From NCBI GenBank assembly GCA_013816615.1, contig JACDED010000006.1:9807-68090 (forward strand): 58,284 bases of DNA, written 5' to 3'. Under the pieces are notes generated by a model that did not search any database, was not told the origin of the DNA, and saw nothing but the letters and a program-made list of their open reading frames with translations. This document shows, piece by piece, positions 35,001 to 43,310 of the stretch. How positions within the stretch are numbered: position 1 is the first letter of the stretch; each line of letters begins with the position of its first letter. The stretch comes from Bacteroidota bacterium (GTDB taxonomy: Bacteria; Bacteroidota; Bacteroidia; B-17B0; Aurantibacillaceae). Both the position numbers and the translations under genes were made by a program.

Positions 35001-38000
35001 CCACTACAGTTGCAGTACACGATTTAGAATCTGTTACTGTAATAGTATAATTGCCTGCAATTAAATTAGTAGCTGTGGCACCGTTTTGAGAATTGCTCCA
35101 GTTATAAGTATAGCCCGGAGTTCCTCCATTCGGAGATGCTGTAGCAAATCCATTACTATAACCATTACAGCTTGGTGTGCCAATGGCACTAATACTAACT
35201 GTTAATAGAGTTGGTTGTGTAATATTAAATACAGTTGTTGATGTACACGAATTTTGATCTGTTGCCATCATACTAAATGTTCCGGTACAAAGGTTACTAA
35301 CGTTTTGTGTCGTTAACGGAGATGGCCCACCCGTCCAAAAATAAGATACGGTACCAATTGCATTAGAAACCGAACCTATTGCTAAACCATTGCAAGCGCT
35401 AAAACATGTAACATTTGTAGAACTAACACTCGATAACATTTGTGGTGGATTTGCCAATGAAACAGATCCTTGTATGATACATCCTTTACTATCTGTAACA
35501 GTTACATTATAATTACCAGGACCCATACCACTTGGTGTTGCAGAGTTTCCTCCCGCGCCCGGTGCAGGAAGCCATGCGTAAGTATAACCAGGTGTTCCTC
35601 CTAAAACACCCGCATTAGCAGTTCCGTTTGTTGCATTAAAACATTTAGGATTTGTTCCTGTAACATTTAAGGTTAATGAGCTTGGTTGTGTTATTGTAAC
35701 ACTAGCCGAAGCAATACAACCGGTAGCATCTGTTAATGTAACAGTATAAACTCCGTTCATTAAATTTGTTGCTGTTCCTGTATTTTGACCATTGCTCCAA
35801 CTGTATACCGGAAACCCGGGGCCCGGAGTACCAGGATTAATAGTAGTTGTAGCTATACCGTTATTCCCACCAAAACAATTTGGGTTAGTAAAGCTTGTAA
35901 CACTTATGGCAGGTCCAGAAGCGTTAGGAACTGTAGCTGCTAAGGTGTATAAACAACCATTGGCATCTTTTACCTGCACAGTGTAAGTTCCGGCCGGAAC
36001 ATTTGATAACGTTTGACCAACAAAGTTCGTACTCCATGTATATGTATACGGGCCTGTACCTCCTGTAGCGGTAGCTGAAGCAGCGCCATTTGACTGGTTA
36101 CAGGTTGCGGTTAATGTATTTGTATTTATTGTAACCGAACTGGGTTGTGTAATACTTATGGTACTTGTTTTTATACATCCGTTAGCATCTGTTACCTGGC
36201 AGGTATAGGTTCCTGCAAATAAACCTGAAACCACACTTGTTGTAGAGCCACCCGGAGCCCATAAAAAAGTAAACCCAGGTGTACCACCACTGCTTACAAT
36301 AGTTGTTGCGCTTCCTGTTGCTGAATTAAAGCAGGAAGCATTAGAAGAAGCCGAAGCTAAAATAATATTACCCGGTTGTGTTATTGTTCCAACCGTAGAA
36401 GATTTACAACCGTAAAAATCAGAAACTGTAACAGTATAATTTCCCGGAACCAACCCCGAAGCCGTTTGCAGCGTTGAGCCATTGCTCCATGAGTAGGTTA
36501 AAGGTGCCGTTACATTACCGATCATATTTGCAGTTAAACTTCCATTTGCTGAATTAAAGCAGCTTACATTTGTTGTATTGGTAATTACGGCAGTGCCACC
36601 CGGTGTAGCAGTAACACTTACAATTCCTGTTTGAATACATCCTTTACTATCCTTTACAGTTACAGTATAGCTTCCTGCTATAACACCAATTGTTTGTGGA
36701 TTATTACCGCCAACAGGTAACCACGTATAAGTATAAATAGGTGTTCCTCCACTTGCGGCAACATTGGCCGTGCCATTTGCGCTTGAACAATTTGCCGACA
36801 CACTGCTAAGCGTTAGTGTAATTGGTAAAGGTTGTGTAACCGATACTGTTTGACTTAAGCTACACCCTTTATTATCAATAACGGTGATGTTATAAGCACC
36901 TGCAGAAATGTTTGAAGTGAAAGTATTGCTTGTTTGATTTGGGCCGCCGTTAATATTGTATACATAAGGACTTGTACCTCCAGCACCGGTTGCTGTAATT
37001 GTTCCATTATTTCCTCCGTTACAAGAAGGTGAAAGAGAAGAAACATTTAACGTAAGCGGAGAAGGTTGCCCGATAGATGCTGTAATGGTTGTAACGCAAC
37101 CTAATGCATCCTGAACATTTACCGTATAGTTTTGCGCTGTTAATCCTGTAAAGATTCCAAAGCCGCTTGTAATATTTCCCGGAGCTAACGTATAACTATA
37201 TCCGGGAGTACCACCACTTGTAGAAACACTAAAGCCTCCGTTAGCACCATTAAAACAACTTACATTTGTTAATGTAGCAATCGCAGAACTCGGAGAGCCT
37301 GTATTGCCAATAATAAAATTAACTGTTAGTGTACATGAGTTGGCGTCTTTAATTACAACTGTTTTCGGCCCTGCAAGCATACCACTTTGTATTGCACTTC
37401 CTACAAAAGGCCCACCGTTAAATGAATATTGATAAGCGGGTAAACCACCCGTAACTCCTGTTACAGTGGCGCTGCCATTTGCATTACCACAGGCAGCAGC
37501 AGTTACTGAAATTGTAGCGGCGGTTGGCCCGGCAACTGTTGGAATGTTTGCGGTAATACTATAAGTACATCCATTTATATCTGATACTGTAATTGTTTTT
37601 GGTCCTGCTGAAAGGTTATTTGTAACCGAACCTGTTGCCACACCATTCACGCTAAAGCTATAAGCAGGATTGCCACCCGTTACGCCAGTAATGCCAAGTA
37701 TACCTGTATTACCAACACAAGCTGTTGGAGAAGTAGTAAATGTAATATTTGTTGGTCCTGCAGTATTTGTGAGTGTAACTATTTTAGTAAAAAGACAATT
37801 ATTTACATCCTTAACTGTAATTGTATAAGAGCCGGCCGGTAGATTTGTTAATGGTGGAGTTGCTGTAAATGGTCCGCCATTTATACTAAATTGATAAGGC
37901 GAGCTTCCACCTGTAACAGCACCTAGTGTAATTGATCCGTTCGAATTGCCACAGGTTGGATTGATAAATGTTGTTGCTAAAGCTGTAACTCCTGGAGTAT

Positions 38001-39675
38001 TATTAACGGTTACGGTAATAAATGTTTTACAACCAAAATTATTAGTTACTCCTAACGTATAGGAGCCTGCCGCTAATCCCGTAACTGTTTGTGAAGGAAT
38101 TGCGGTTCCGTTCAAAGAAAAACTAACAACGGTTTGAACCGGAGGAGAAATATTATTAATTACGATGCTTCCATTTGAATTACCGCAATTTGCATCTGTT
38201 ACGTTCGCGGAAATTGCCGGTTGAGGATTAATTACAACCACAGCCGTTGCCGAGCTTGTACAGGTTCCAACAGTCCCAATAATATTATAAGTAGTTGTAA
38301 CAACCGGGCTAGCCACAACATTTGGCCCGGTAGTAGTATTTAAACCTGTTGCGGGGCTCCACACATAGGAATTGGCACCCGAAACACTAATATTAGCAGA
38401 ATTACCTGTACATATTGAAGATGTTGATGGACCAACAACAAGAGTGGGTGGAATTAAGTTTGATGTTACATTTATTGTTGCAGTACCTTTACATCCACTT
38501 GCGGTATTTCCAACGGTAGCAGAATAAACTCCCGGTAAATTTACATTAATGATCTGTGTATTATTTGCACCAACAATTCCCGGACCACTCCATGTGTATG
38601 TATGACCGGCAGGACCAGGATTAGCAGTTAGTTGTATGGTTGAATTTGTACAAGTAATAGTACCCGATGCAGAAATTGTTGCAACAAAAGTAGTTGTACC
38701 AACAACATTTGTAGTTGCAGTAATGGTTTGTGTAGGACACCCCGCCTGAACAACAGTAACTGTGTATACACCCGGGGCATTAACAACTGCTAATGATGAA
38801 GTTCCACCACTTACTATTCCGGGGCCAGCCCAGTTATAAGTTACAGGAGCTGCTGTAGTATTAGCAACAACATTAGCTGTTCCGGAGTTACAGCCTAGCG
38901 GGATGCTTGTGGTTGTGTTAGCTGCAGTTACAGTTAACGGCCCGCATGGTAAAGGGCAATTAGCAAAGTCACCCGCACCGAAACTATTCGTGTTTGTGTT
39001 TGTAAATGAAATGGTTGTACCTGTAATATTGCCTGTATAAATACCACCGGTATTACTTACAACCACCTGTCCGTTTACAATTGCAAATCCACCACCGGCA
39101 GATGTACTGGGCATACCCGTCATGTTATAAGTACATTGCTGTGCGCCATTAGGGCCATACATGGTCATTGATTGTGGTGTAGTTGTGATCAATACATAAA
39201 AATTTCCGCAATTATCTACAACAAGGTCATAAGGCCCACCGCCATTAAAATTGGTTATTGTAGTTAATGGTGTGGCATTCCCCGTACCGTTATATACATA
39301 GATCTGTCCGTTGCTACCATTTAAGCCGTAAATAACACCACCGCCGCCACCAAGGTTTACAAATGGCATAGTATGAGTAGTAGTTACCCATGCAGTTCCA
39401 TTCCACCAGGCCATAAAGCCACCAATGGTCGTATAAAAAGTTGGGCTCGGAAATGCTGCATTTAAATTTGGTCCGTACGATAAACCAGTACCACCAGTTG
39501 GTATAGCAGTATTACTTGGGTTAGTTGCGCTATATGGTAAAGCGGGATTATAAATAGTGATTGGGCTGGTATGCATAAACACCAATCCATTTGGACAAGC
39601 CGGCGTTTGTGGAAAAAAAGTAGAGTAAAAAAATACAAAAATTATAGCGAGGGCATAATGCAGATTTTTTTTCAT
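32047..39675 (-). CDS. Giant SprB-repeat adhesin with gliding-associated C-terminal domain
   Basis: 2542 residues. MKKNLHYALAIIFVFFYSTFFPQ is a signal peptide. An N-terminal region of about 230 residues (GLVFMHTSPITIYNP to NCPLPCGPL) is not recognised. Three Ig-like segments (VTYNWAGPGIVSGGTSSL and similar) come next. By eye I count about 21 SprB-type repeats of 74-80 residues, pattern C(N/F/G)xxNG ... GGTPxYxYxW ... L-x-x-G-x-YxVTVTDxxGC ... ITQPxxL. Two PKD-like domains (FYWNFGGDHNGGGP; FYSWDFGDYG) follow. The last 90 residues (IYIPNTFTPDDNGRNDVF, MEIFDRWGESIF, GVYIYKITVMD) are the CHU_C / gliding-motility-associated tail recognised by T9SS. The expected role is a surface adhesin moved by gliding machinery or used for attachment. 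Disulphide-capable Cys pairs flank each repeat. Antisense ORFs inside are shadows. Confidence 0.95.
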   Translation of the reverse strand: MKKNLHYALAIIFVFFYSTFFPQTPACPNGLVFMHTSPITIYNPALPYSATNPSNTAIPTGGTGLSYGPNLNAAFPSPTFYTTIGGFMAWWNGTAWVTTTHTMPFVNLGGGGGVIYGLNGSNGQIYVYNGTGNATPLTTITNFNGGGPYDLVVDNCGNFYVLITTTPQSMTMYGPNGAQQCTYNMTGMPSTSAGGGFAIVNGQVVVSNTGGIYTGNITGTTISFTNTNTNSFGAGDFANCPLPCGPLTVTAANTTTSIPLGCNSGTANVVANTTAAPVTYNWAGPGIVSGGTSSLAVVNAPGVYTVTVVQAGCPTQTITATTNVVGTTTFVATISASGTITCTNSTIQLTANPGPAGHTYTWSGPGIVGANNTQIINVNLPGVYSATVGNTASGCKGTATINVTSNLIPPTLVVGPSTSSICTGNSANISVSGANSYVWSPATGLNTTTGPNVVASPVVTTTYNIIGTVGTCTSSATAVVVINPQPAISANVTDANCGNSNGSIVINNISPPVQTVVSFSLNGTAIPSQTVTGLAAGSYTLGVTNNFGCKTFITVTVNNTPGVTALATTFINPTCGNSNGSITLGAVTGGSSPYQFSINGGPFTATPPLTNLPAGSYTITVKDVNNCLFTKIVTLTNTAGPTNITFTTSPTACVGNTGILGITGVTGGNPAYSFSVNGVATGSVTNNLSAGPKTITVSDINGCTYSITANIPTVAGPTAATISVTAAACGNANGSATVTGVTGGLPAYQYSFNGGPFVGSAIQSGMLAGPKTVVIKDANSCTLTVNFIIGNTGSPSSAIATLTNVSCFNGANGGFSVSTSGGTPGYSYTLAPGNITSGFGIFTGLTAQNYTVNVQDALGCVTTITASIGQPSPLTLNVSSLSPSCNGGNNGTITATGAGGTSPYVYNINGGPNQTSNTFTSNISAGAYNITVIDNKGCSLSQTVSVTQPLPITLTLSSVSANCSSANGTANVAASGGTPIYTYTWLPVGGNNPQTIGVIAGSYTVTVKDSKGCIQTGIVSVTATPGGTAVITNTTNVSCFNSANGSLTANMIGNVTAPLTYSWSNGSTLQTASGLVPGNYTVTVSDFYGCKSSTVGTITQPGNIILASASSNASCFNSATGSATTIVSSGGTPGFTFLWAPGGSTTSVVSGLFAGTYTCQVTDANGCIKTSTISITQPSSVTINTNTLTATCNQSNGAASATATGGTGPYTYTWSTNFVGQTLSNVPAGTYTVQVKDANGCLYTLAATVPNASGPAISVTSFTNPNCFGGNNGIATTTINPGTPGPGFPVYSWSNGQNTGTATNLMNGVYTVTLTDATGCIASASVTITQPSSLTLNVTGTNPKCFNATNGTANAGVLGGTPGYTYAWLPAPGAGGNSATPSGMGPGNYNVTVTDSKGCIIQGSVSLANPPQMLSSVSSTNVTCFSACNGLAIGSVSNAIGTVSYFWTGGPSPLTTQNVSNLCTGTFSMMATDQNSCTSTTVFNITQPTLLTVSISAIGTPSCNGYSNGFATASPNGGTPGYTYNWSNSQNGATATNLIAGNYTITVTDSKSCTATVVANVTQPAGLSVVVTHTNISCFGLNNGIGNVNYSGGTGIPTILWQPSLANTQYVNTLAPGNHTVTLTDANSCTVQSTFSLTQPSQLVANITTVVPTNCGQSNGSSSVAASGGAGGYTYQWTSNPSFTSPSIINVVAGAYSVTITDANGCTATTATVIPNIAAPVVVVTNTLAVSCFGMANGGATIIATGGAGGNTYLWSYLAQTTQNVNNLPSGLHSITVTDAAGCIGGAIVNITQPTQLVTAIGSVTNVACNGQFNGAAQMLTNGGTPNYSYLWLPSAQTNSILTGVGTGVYSCTVTDANGCTSSKTVNISQPNPLLITTNTVIPNNCNAFAAGQINTSITGGTPTYTLTWSPAQPSNPSITNLTAGTYSLLIIDTKGCTTNSVYTLTDPPALVIQSTTTTQATCGNSNGTANVNITGGTPNYSYNWNTSTPQLTSAANNLPPGNWVLTTTDAKGCVITATVTINAAALPSVTALSNNILCFGQANGSATLTANGVGGFAYNWSPSGFTSAIVNGLNAAVHSATITDLNGCKTYTTVVISEPSVLALNVSPPQIICYGTSAQLYGQASGGTVPYSYTLTNLTTNASTNATTANGINATPILNSTTQYTVAVIDANGCANGPQTILVNVHPQLLASGASYTICDKDKVILTPNITSPGKGGPYTYLWSNTSIGATTTVTANYANNPNTYNVMIDDGCTVPGTNATFNIYVNPSPQFSFTPAGAKGCAPLAVTFTGTSTNPNYDTSTDIFYWNFGGDHNGGGPVPGNPMSINYLTPGSYTMQVLVSNSFGCRKDSITNKIITVYPVPVAGFFANPQSADLLSPVISFTNTSMGANFYSWDFGDYGTPNNLSSALNPSHAYSLVGTYKVYLAATNSFGCSDTTENFIDITPVMTIYIPNTFTPDDNGRNDVFMPYGIGISEEKYQMEIFDRWGESIFTSNELKKGWDGRAKGSSLVSQDGVYIYKITVMDFENNKKTYVGHVTLLKQ

Positions 39676-39886
39676 GAACGGGAGATTTTATATAAATCTA
39701 ATCTTTAAAATGAATAAACGGAACCGTTTTACTCAGTAAAAGGCTTTATTCACTCATTATATCACATTCTAAACTAAAAATCTAAAACTAAAACTTTTTA
39801 GTATATTTTAATAAATGGAAGAGGCGTGAATTTAAACTAAAAGAAATATGAAGATTCAAATTAAAAAAGCATTGTGTAATTTTAAA

Positions 39887-40783
39887 TTACTTTTTCTTAC
39901 CGCTAAAATTCTTTTTAAAAGGATAAATAAATTGGCCTATAAAAGTTGTTGGCACTTCTTTTCCGCCCACAACGCCTAAAATGGGTTGTTTGTCTTTTGG
40001 CAGATGAAAATGTCCGAACATTAGGTCCCATATGTTTAAAATAGAGGCGTAGTTAACGCCATATTTTCTATCTACATTTTTAGCATGATGCCATGCATGG
40101 CTTTCGGGTGTGTTGATGATATAATTTAACCAACCCCATTTTACTTTTATGTTCATATGCGTAAAAAAACCCCAAACATTTTGAACGGTTATTTGAAACA
40201 GGAAGTAATCCACGGCCGAGTAACCGATCATTGCAAATGGGATAAAAATAAGTGGCTTAAAAACGATCATTTCCACCCAATGAAAGTGGCGGGTAGAGGC
40301 GGCACCCAATTCTTCCTGTGCATGATGGATCTTATGAAACTCCCAGAAAAAATTTGAACGGTGTAAAATAACATGGGCTAACCATTCGCAAAAATCCTGA
40401 AGGATAAACATGATCAATATCTGTAACCACGGATTAAGATGAGTAATATCCATCACTTTAAGACTATGTACATTAAACAGCGCCATGAATTTTAAAAATG
40501 CAAATTCAGTTACTGCGCATAGAGCAAAAAAGCCCAGAACATTTATTAAAATATCATTAAATAAAACATAAAACGTATCCTGCCAAAAGTATTTGCGCAA
40601 CATAACGCCATGTTTACGTTGTTTTGGCAATATAATTTCTAACACAAAGCAAAGCAGGTAAGCTAAAAAAACAGCATAATAAACGTTTTTTAAGGCGGGA
40701 TGCTTTAGACTATCTTTTGTATAATTCCAAAATTGCGATTGCTGTGATGCAAACTCATTAGTTATTTCTGAGAAAAACGACAT
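39887..40783 (-). CDS. Sterol desaturase / fatty acid hydroxylase family protein
   Basis: 298 residues with about four membrane helices and the eight-histidine di-iron motif set: HVILHRSNFFWEFHKIHHAQ (HxxxH and HxxHH), ASTRHFHWVEM, and SHAWHHAKNVDRKYGVNYASIL. It inserts a hydroxyl group or a double bond into a membrane lipid using O2. It is separated from the GNAT gene by 47 bases and from the adhesin start by 211 bases. The nearby lipid cluster on the same strand is about 11 kb away beyond the adhesin, so joint action is speculative. The 211-base gap on its other side is AT-rich and shows no clear promoter box. Confidence 0.9.
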   Translation of the reverse strand: MSFFSEITNEFASQQSQFWNYTKDSLKHPALKNVYYAVFLAYLLCFVLEIILPKQRKHGVMLRKYFWQDTFYVLFNDILINVLGFFALCAVTEFAFLKFMALFNVHSLKVMDITHLNPWLQILIMFILQDFCEWLAHVILHRSNFFWEFHKIHHAQEELGAASTRHFHWVEMIVFKPLIFIPFAMIGYSAVDYFLFQITVQNVWGFFTHMNIKVKWGWLNYIINTPESHAWHHAKNVDRKYGVNYASILNIWDLMFGHFHLPKDKQPILGVVGGKEVPTTFIGQFIYPFKKNFSGKKK

Positions 40784-40830
40784 GATTTATTAGCTGCAAT
40801 TTACTTAATTAACAATAATAAGCCAAAGAT

Positions 40831-41328
40831 TTAGCCAACCTTTTTTCCAAGAATGATAAGGTCTCGCATAATACCATCCATATTTGCAACTTCGGGTAAA
40901 TGCGCCCATTTTTCAAACTCGAATTGATAAAATAATTTAAGGCTTGGTTTATTATGTCCAAAAATAAAACCTAAAAGTGAATGGATGTTTAATGAAGGAG
41001 AAACGGCAATTGCTTTTTGTAAACAGATCTTTCCTAAACCTTTTCCTCTTAAACTTTCTTCTAAATAAATACTTACTTCAACAGTTCCATCATAAGCAGG
41101 GCGACCATAAAAAGAATTAAAGCTCATCCAACCCGCATATTGTCCATCAAGCATTACCAACCATAACGGTCTTTTATCAGAAGAGTGTGCGTTGAACCAT
41201 GCTAATTTACTTTCAACACTTACCGGCTCAAGATCTGCAGTAACAAGGCGAGACATCACGGTTGAATTATAAGTAGCAACGATCTTGGGCAGATCATTAA
41301 CTGAAGCATTTATAAATTCAACATTCAT
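40831..41328 (-). CDS. GNAT-family N-acetyltransferase (phosphinothricin-acetyltransferase-like)
   Basis: 165 residues, typical GNAT length. The start NVEFINASVNDLPKIVATYNSTVMSRLVTADLEPVSVESKLAWF is like the PAT subgroup. VEVSIYLEESLRGKGLGKICLQKAI contains the acetyl-CoA pyrophosphate loop RGKGLG. The end FIFGHNKPSLKLFYQFEFEKWAHLP is the helix alpha-4/beta-6 region. The substrate is not predictable; related enzymes acetylate small amino compounds such as methionine sulfone or phosphinothricin. Its start overlaps the hflX stop by one base (TAATG). Confidence 0.88.
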   Translation of the reverse strand: MNVEFINASVNDLPKIVATYNSTVMSRLVTADLEPVSVESKLAWFNAHSSDKRPLWLVMLDGQYAGWMSFNSFYGRPAYDGTVEVSIYLEESLRGKGLGKICLQKAIAVSPSLNIHSLLGFIFGHNKPSLKLFYQFEFEKWAHLPEVANMDGIMRDLIILGKKVG

Positions 41329-42524
41329 TAATACAATAAATTGTGATAAGGATAACGTTTGATATGTAATTCTTTTACGAGCTCGTAAACCGTTTTTTTG
41401 AACTCATCAATATTTTCTTTTTCCTGCGCACTAATAAATAAAACTTTATTGTTAAGGCTTTTCATCCAGGTATTTTTTATATCTTCTAACGATAAATTTT
41501 CACGCGTTGTTGGTGTAAGATCATCATCATCTTTTTTAGTGTAAGTAAACGCATCAATTTTATTGAACACTAAAATAACCGGCTTATCCCCGGCACCAAT
41601 ATCGTGCAAAGTTTGCTTAACGACATTTAAATGTTCCTCAAAATTTTTATGAGAAATATCTACAACATGAATCAATACATCGGCCTCGCGAACCTCGTCA
41701 AGCGTAGATTTGAAACTTTCCACCAATTCGGTTGGCAGCTTTCTTATAAATCCTACCGTATCACTTAAAAGAAAAAATAGATTATCAATAGTTACTTTTC
41801 TTACAGTTGTATCTAAAGTGGCAAATAATTTATTTTCAGCAAAAACACTGCTCTTGCTTAGCATATTCATGATAGTGCTTTTACCAACATTTGTATAACC
41901 AACTAAAGCTACACGAATTAATTCACCACGGTTTTTACGTTGCGTGGCCATTTGTTTATCGATCTCTTTTAATCTTTCTTTTAGTAGCGCAATTTTATCT
42001 CGCACTATTCTTCTATCTGTTTCAATTTCTTTTTCACCGGCACCACCGCGGGTTCCGGTACCACCACGTTGCCTTTCCAGGTGAGTCCACATACCTGTTA
42101 AGCGGGGTAACATGTATTGGTATTGCGCTAACTGAACCTGCGTTTTTGCATGCGCGGTTTGTGCGCGCTGTTCAAATATTTCAAGAATTAAAGTGGTACG
42201 GTCTAATATTTTTTTACCTAATTCTTTTTCAAGATTTCGTTGTTGAGATGGAGAAAGCTCGTCGTCAAAAATCACAACATCAATTTTATTTTCAATAACA
42301 AAATTTTTGATCTCGGCTACTTTTCCTTTTCCAATAAAGGTTGCTTTATCAGGTTTTTCAAGTTTTTGCGTAAATGCTTTTTTTGTTTCAAGACCATAAG
42401 TTTCTGCTAAAAAAGCAAGCTCGTCAAGATATTCTTTGGCGAGGCCATCATCTTGTAATTTATTTATAACACCAATTAAAACGCAGGTATGTGTTGGTAT
42501 TTCGGTAGATACTGTTTCTTTCAT
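41328..42524 (-). CDS. hflX: Ribosome-associated GTPase HflX
   Basis: 398 residues. The N-terminal HflX domain includes TKKAFTQKLEKPDKATFIGKGKVAEI and DVVIFDDELSPSQQRNLEKELGKKILDRTTLILEIF. A Gly-rich linker LTGMWTHLERQRGGTGTRGGAGEKEIETDRR is the family hallmark. The GTPase domain has G1 VGYTNVGKSTIMN, G3 DTVGFIRKLPTELVESF and G4 FNKIDAF. The protein splits stalled 70S ribosomes and is a stress factor in other bacteria. It follows the cytochrome c gene by five bases and overlaps the GNAT gene. Confidence 0.96.
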   Translation of the reverse strand: MKETVSTEIPTHTCVLIGVINKLQDDGLAKEYLDELAFLAETYGLETKKAFTQKLEKPDKATFIGKGKVAEIKNFVIENKIDVVIFDDELSPSQQRNLEKELGKKILDRTTLILEIFEQRAQTAHAKTQVQLAQYQYMLPRLTGMWTHLERQRGGTGTRGGAGEKEIETDRRIVRDKIALLKERLKEIDKQMATQRKNRGELIRVALVGYTNVGKSTIMNMLSKSSVFAENKLFATLDTTVRKVTIDNLFFLLSDTVGFIRKLPTELVESFKSTLDEVREADVLIHVVDISHKNFEEHLNVVKQTLHDIGAGDKPVILVFNKIDAFTYTKKDDDDLTPTTRENLSLEDIKNTWMKSLNNKVLFISAQEKENIDEFKKTVYELVKELHIKRYPYHNLLY

Positions 42525-42529
42525 TGATC

Positions 42530-43168
42530 TTAGTGCCCTTTAATCTGGCTATTCACATATTCTGCAATAGCCATTGCCTGCTCATCATTTACAGGTGCAG
42601 CGGGCATTGCACCTTTTCCATGAACAATTATTTCTTTTATGCCGGCTTGATCTAATAACGTTGTACCAAGATCTTTTGCACCGGCCATCCCTAATTTTCC
42701 ATCTGAACCATGGCATAAAACACAATTGGCTTCGTATAACGATTTTCCATCTGTTGCAGCAACTTCATGTGATTCTGTTTTAGTTTCAGGATCCTTAGCA
42801 ATACCTTTCTTTTTATGATAAATTTCTCCTAGCCCAAAGCTTCCGGTGATCATTAATAAACTTAATGCGGCTAGCATCTTTCTTTGTTTTCTAAAACCAA
42901 TAACGGCAACAGGTATAGAGGAAAATATCATTATTAATTTTATCCATAATAAATAATCATATTTACCACCGTAAGGTATTTGTGTCATCAAATAAATTCC
43001 GGTCAATAAAAAAAGAACACTGATAACAATTTCAAATATTCTTGTCTTTTTTGAAAAGGCAGTTAACAGGTTGTTTTTATTGCTTAACAATAAAACTGTT
43101 TTTATTACATAAAGCAGTAAAAACAAGCATACAACTAAATAATGGGTATGTAAAAAGCCTTTATACAT
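42530..43168 (-). CDS. SirB2-like membrane domain fused to cytochrome c
   Basis: 212 residues from the chosen Met. Four helices (about 8-28, 43-59, 70-88, 94-110; MYKGFLHTHYLVVCLFLLLYVIKT first) resemble the SirB2 family. A tether then leads to a small class I cytochrome c domain: SLYEANCVLCHGSDGKLG gives the CxxCH heme site, and GKGAMPAA the Met ligand. The track ORF starts at 43408, but its first 80 residues overlap the beginning of the divergent amidohydrolase ORF by 98 bases and are unlike the family; MYKGFLHTH is the normal family start. The protein is an electron carrier facing the periplasm, partner unknown. Genes after it: hflX, GNAT. Confidence 0.82.
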   Translation of the reverse strand: MYKGFLHTHYLVVCLFLLLYVIKTVLLLSNKNNLLTAFSKKTRIFEIVISVLFLLTGIYLMTQIPYGGKYDYLLWIKLIMIFSSIPVAVIGFRKQRKMLAALSLLMITGSFGLGEIYHKKKGIAKDPETKTESHEVAATDGKSLYEANCVLCHGSDGKLGMAGAKDLGTTLLDQAGIKEIIVHGKGAMPAAPVNDEQAMAIAEYVNSQIKGH

Positions 43169-43310
43169 ATTTTGATATTTTGTTGTAAAATTAAGGATAA
43201 AGACGGAATAAAAAAGCAAATAAGAGGTAGTAATTTTCGTAAATCTGTTTAAATTTGAGGGTTTGCGAATAAAAGCAGAGTATAAATATTTTATAATAAC
43301 TAATTGATAG

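Noticed and set aside
34421-37046. ORFs of 60-76 residues inside the giant adhesin
   Set aside because: Short frames in repetitive, Thr/Val/Ala-rich DNA; products of biased codon use, with no start signals or known domains.
39676-39886. Small RNA or promoter in the gap before the adhesin
   Set aside because: AT-rich with no clear TTTG/TAnnTTTG pair on the minus strand and no strong hairpin by eye.
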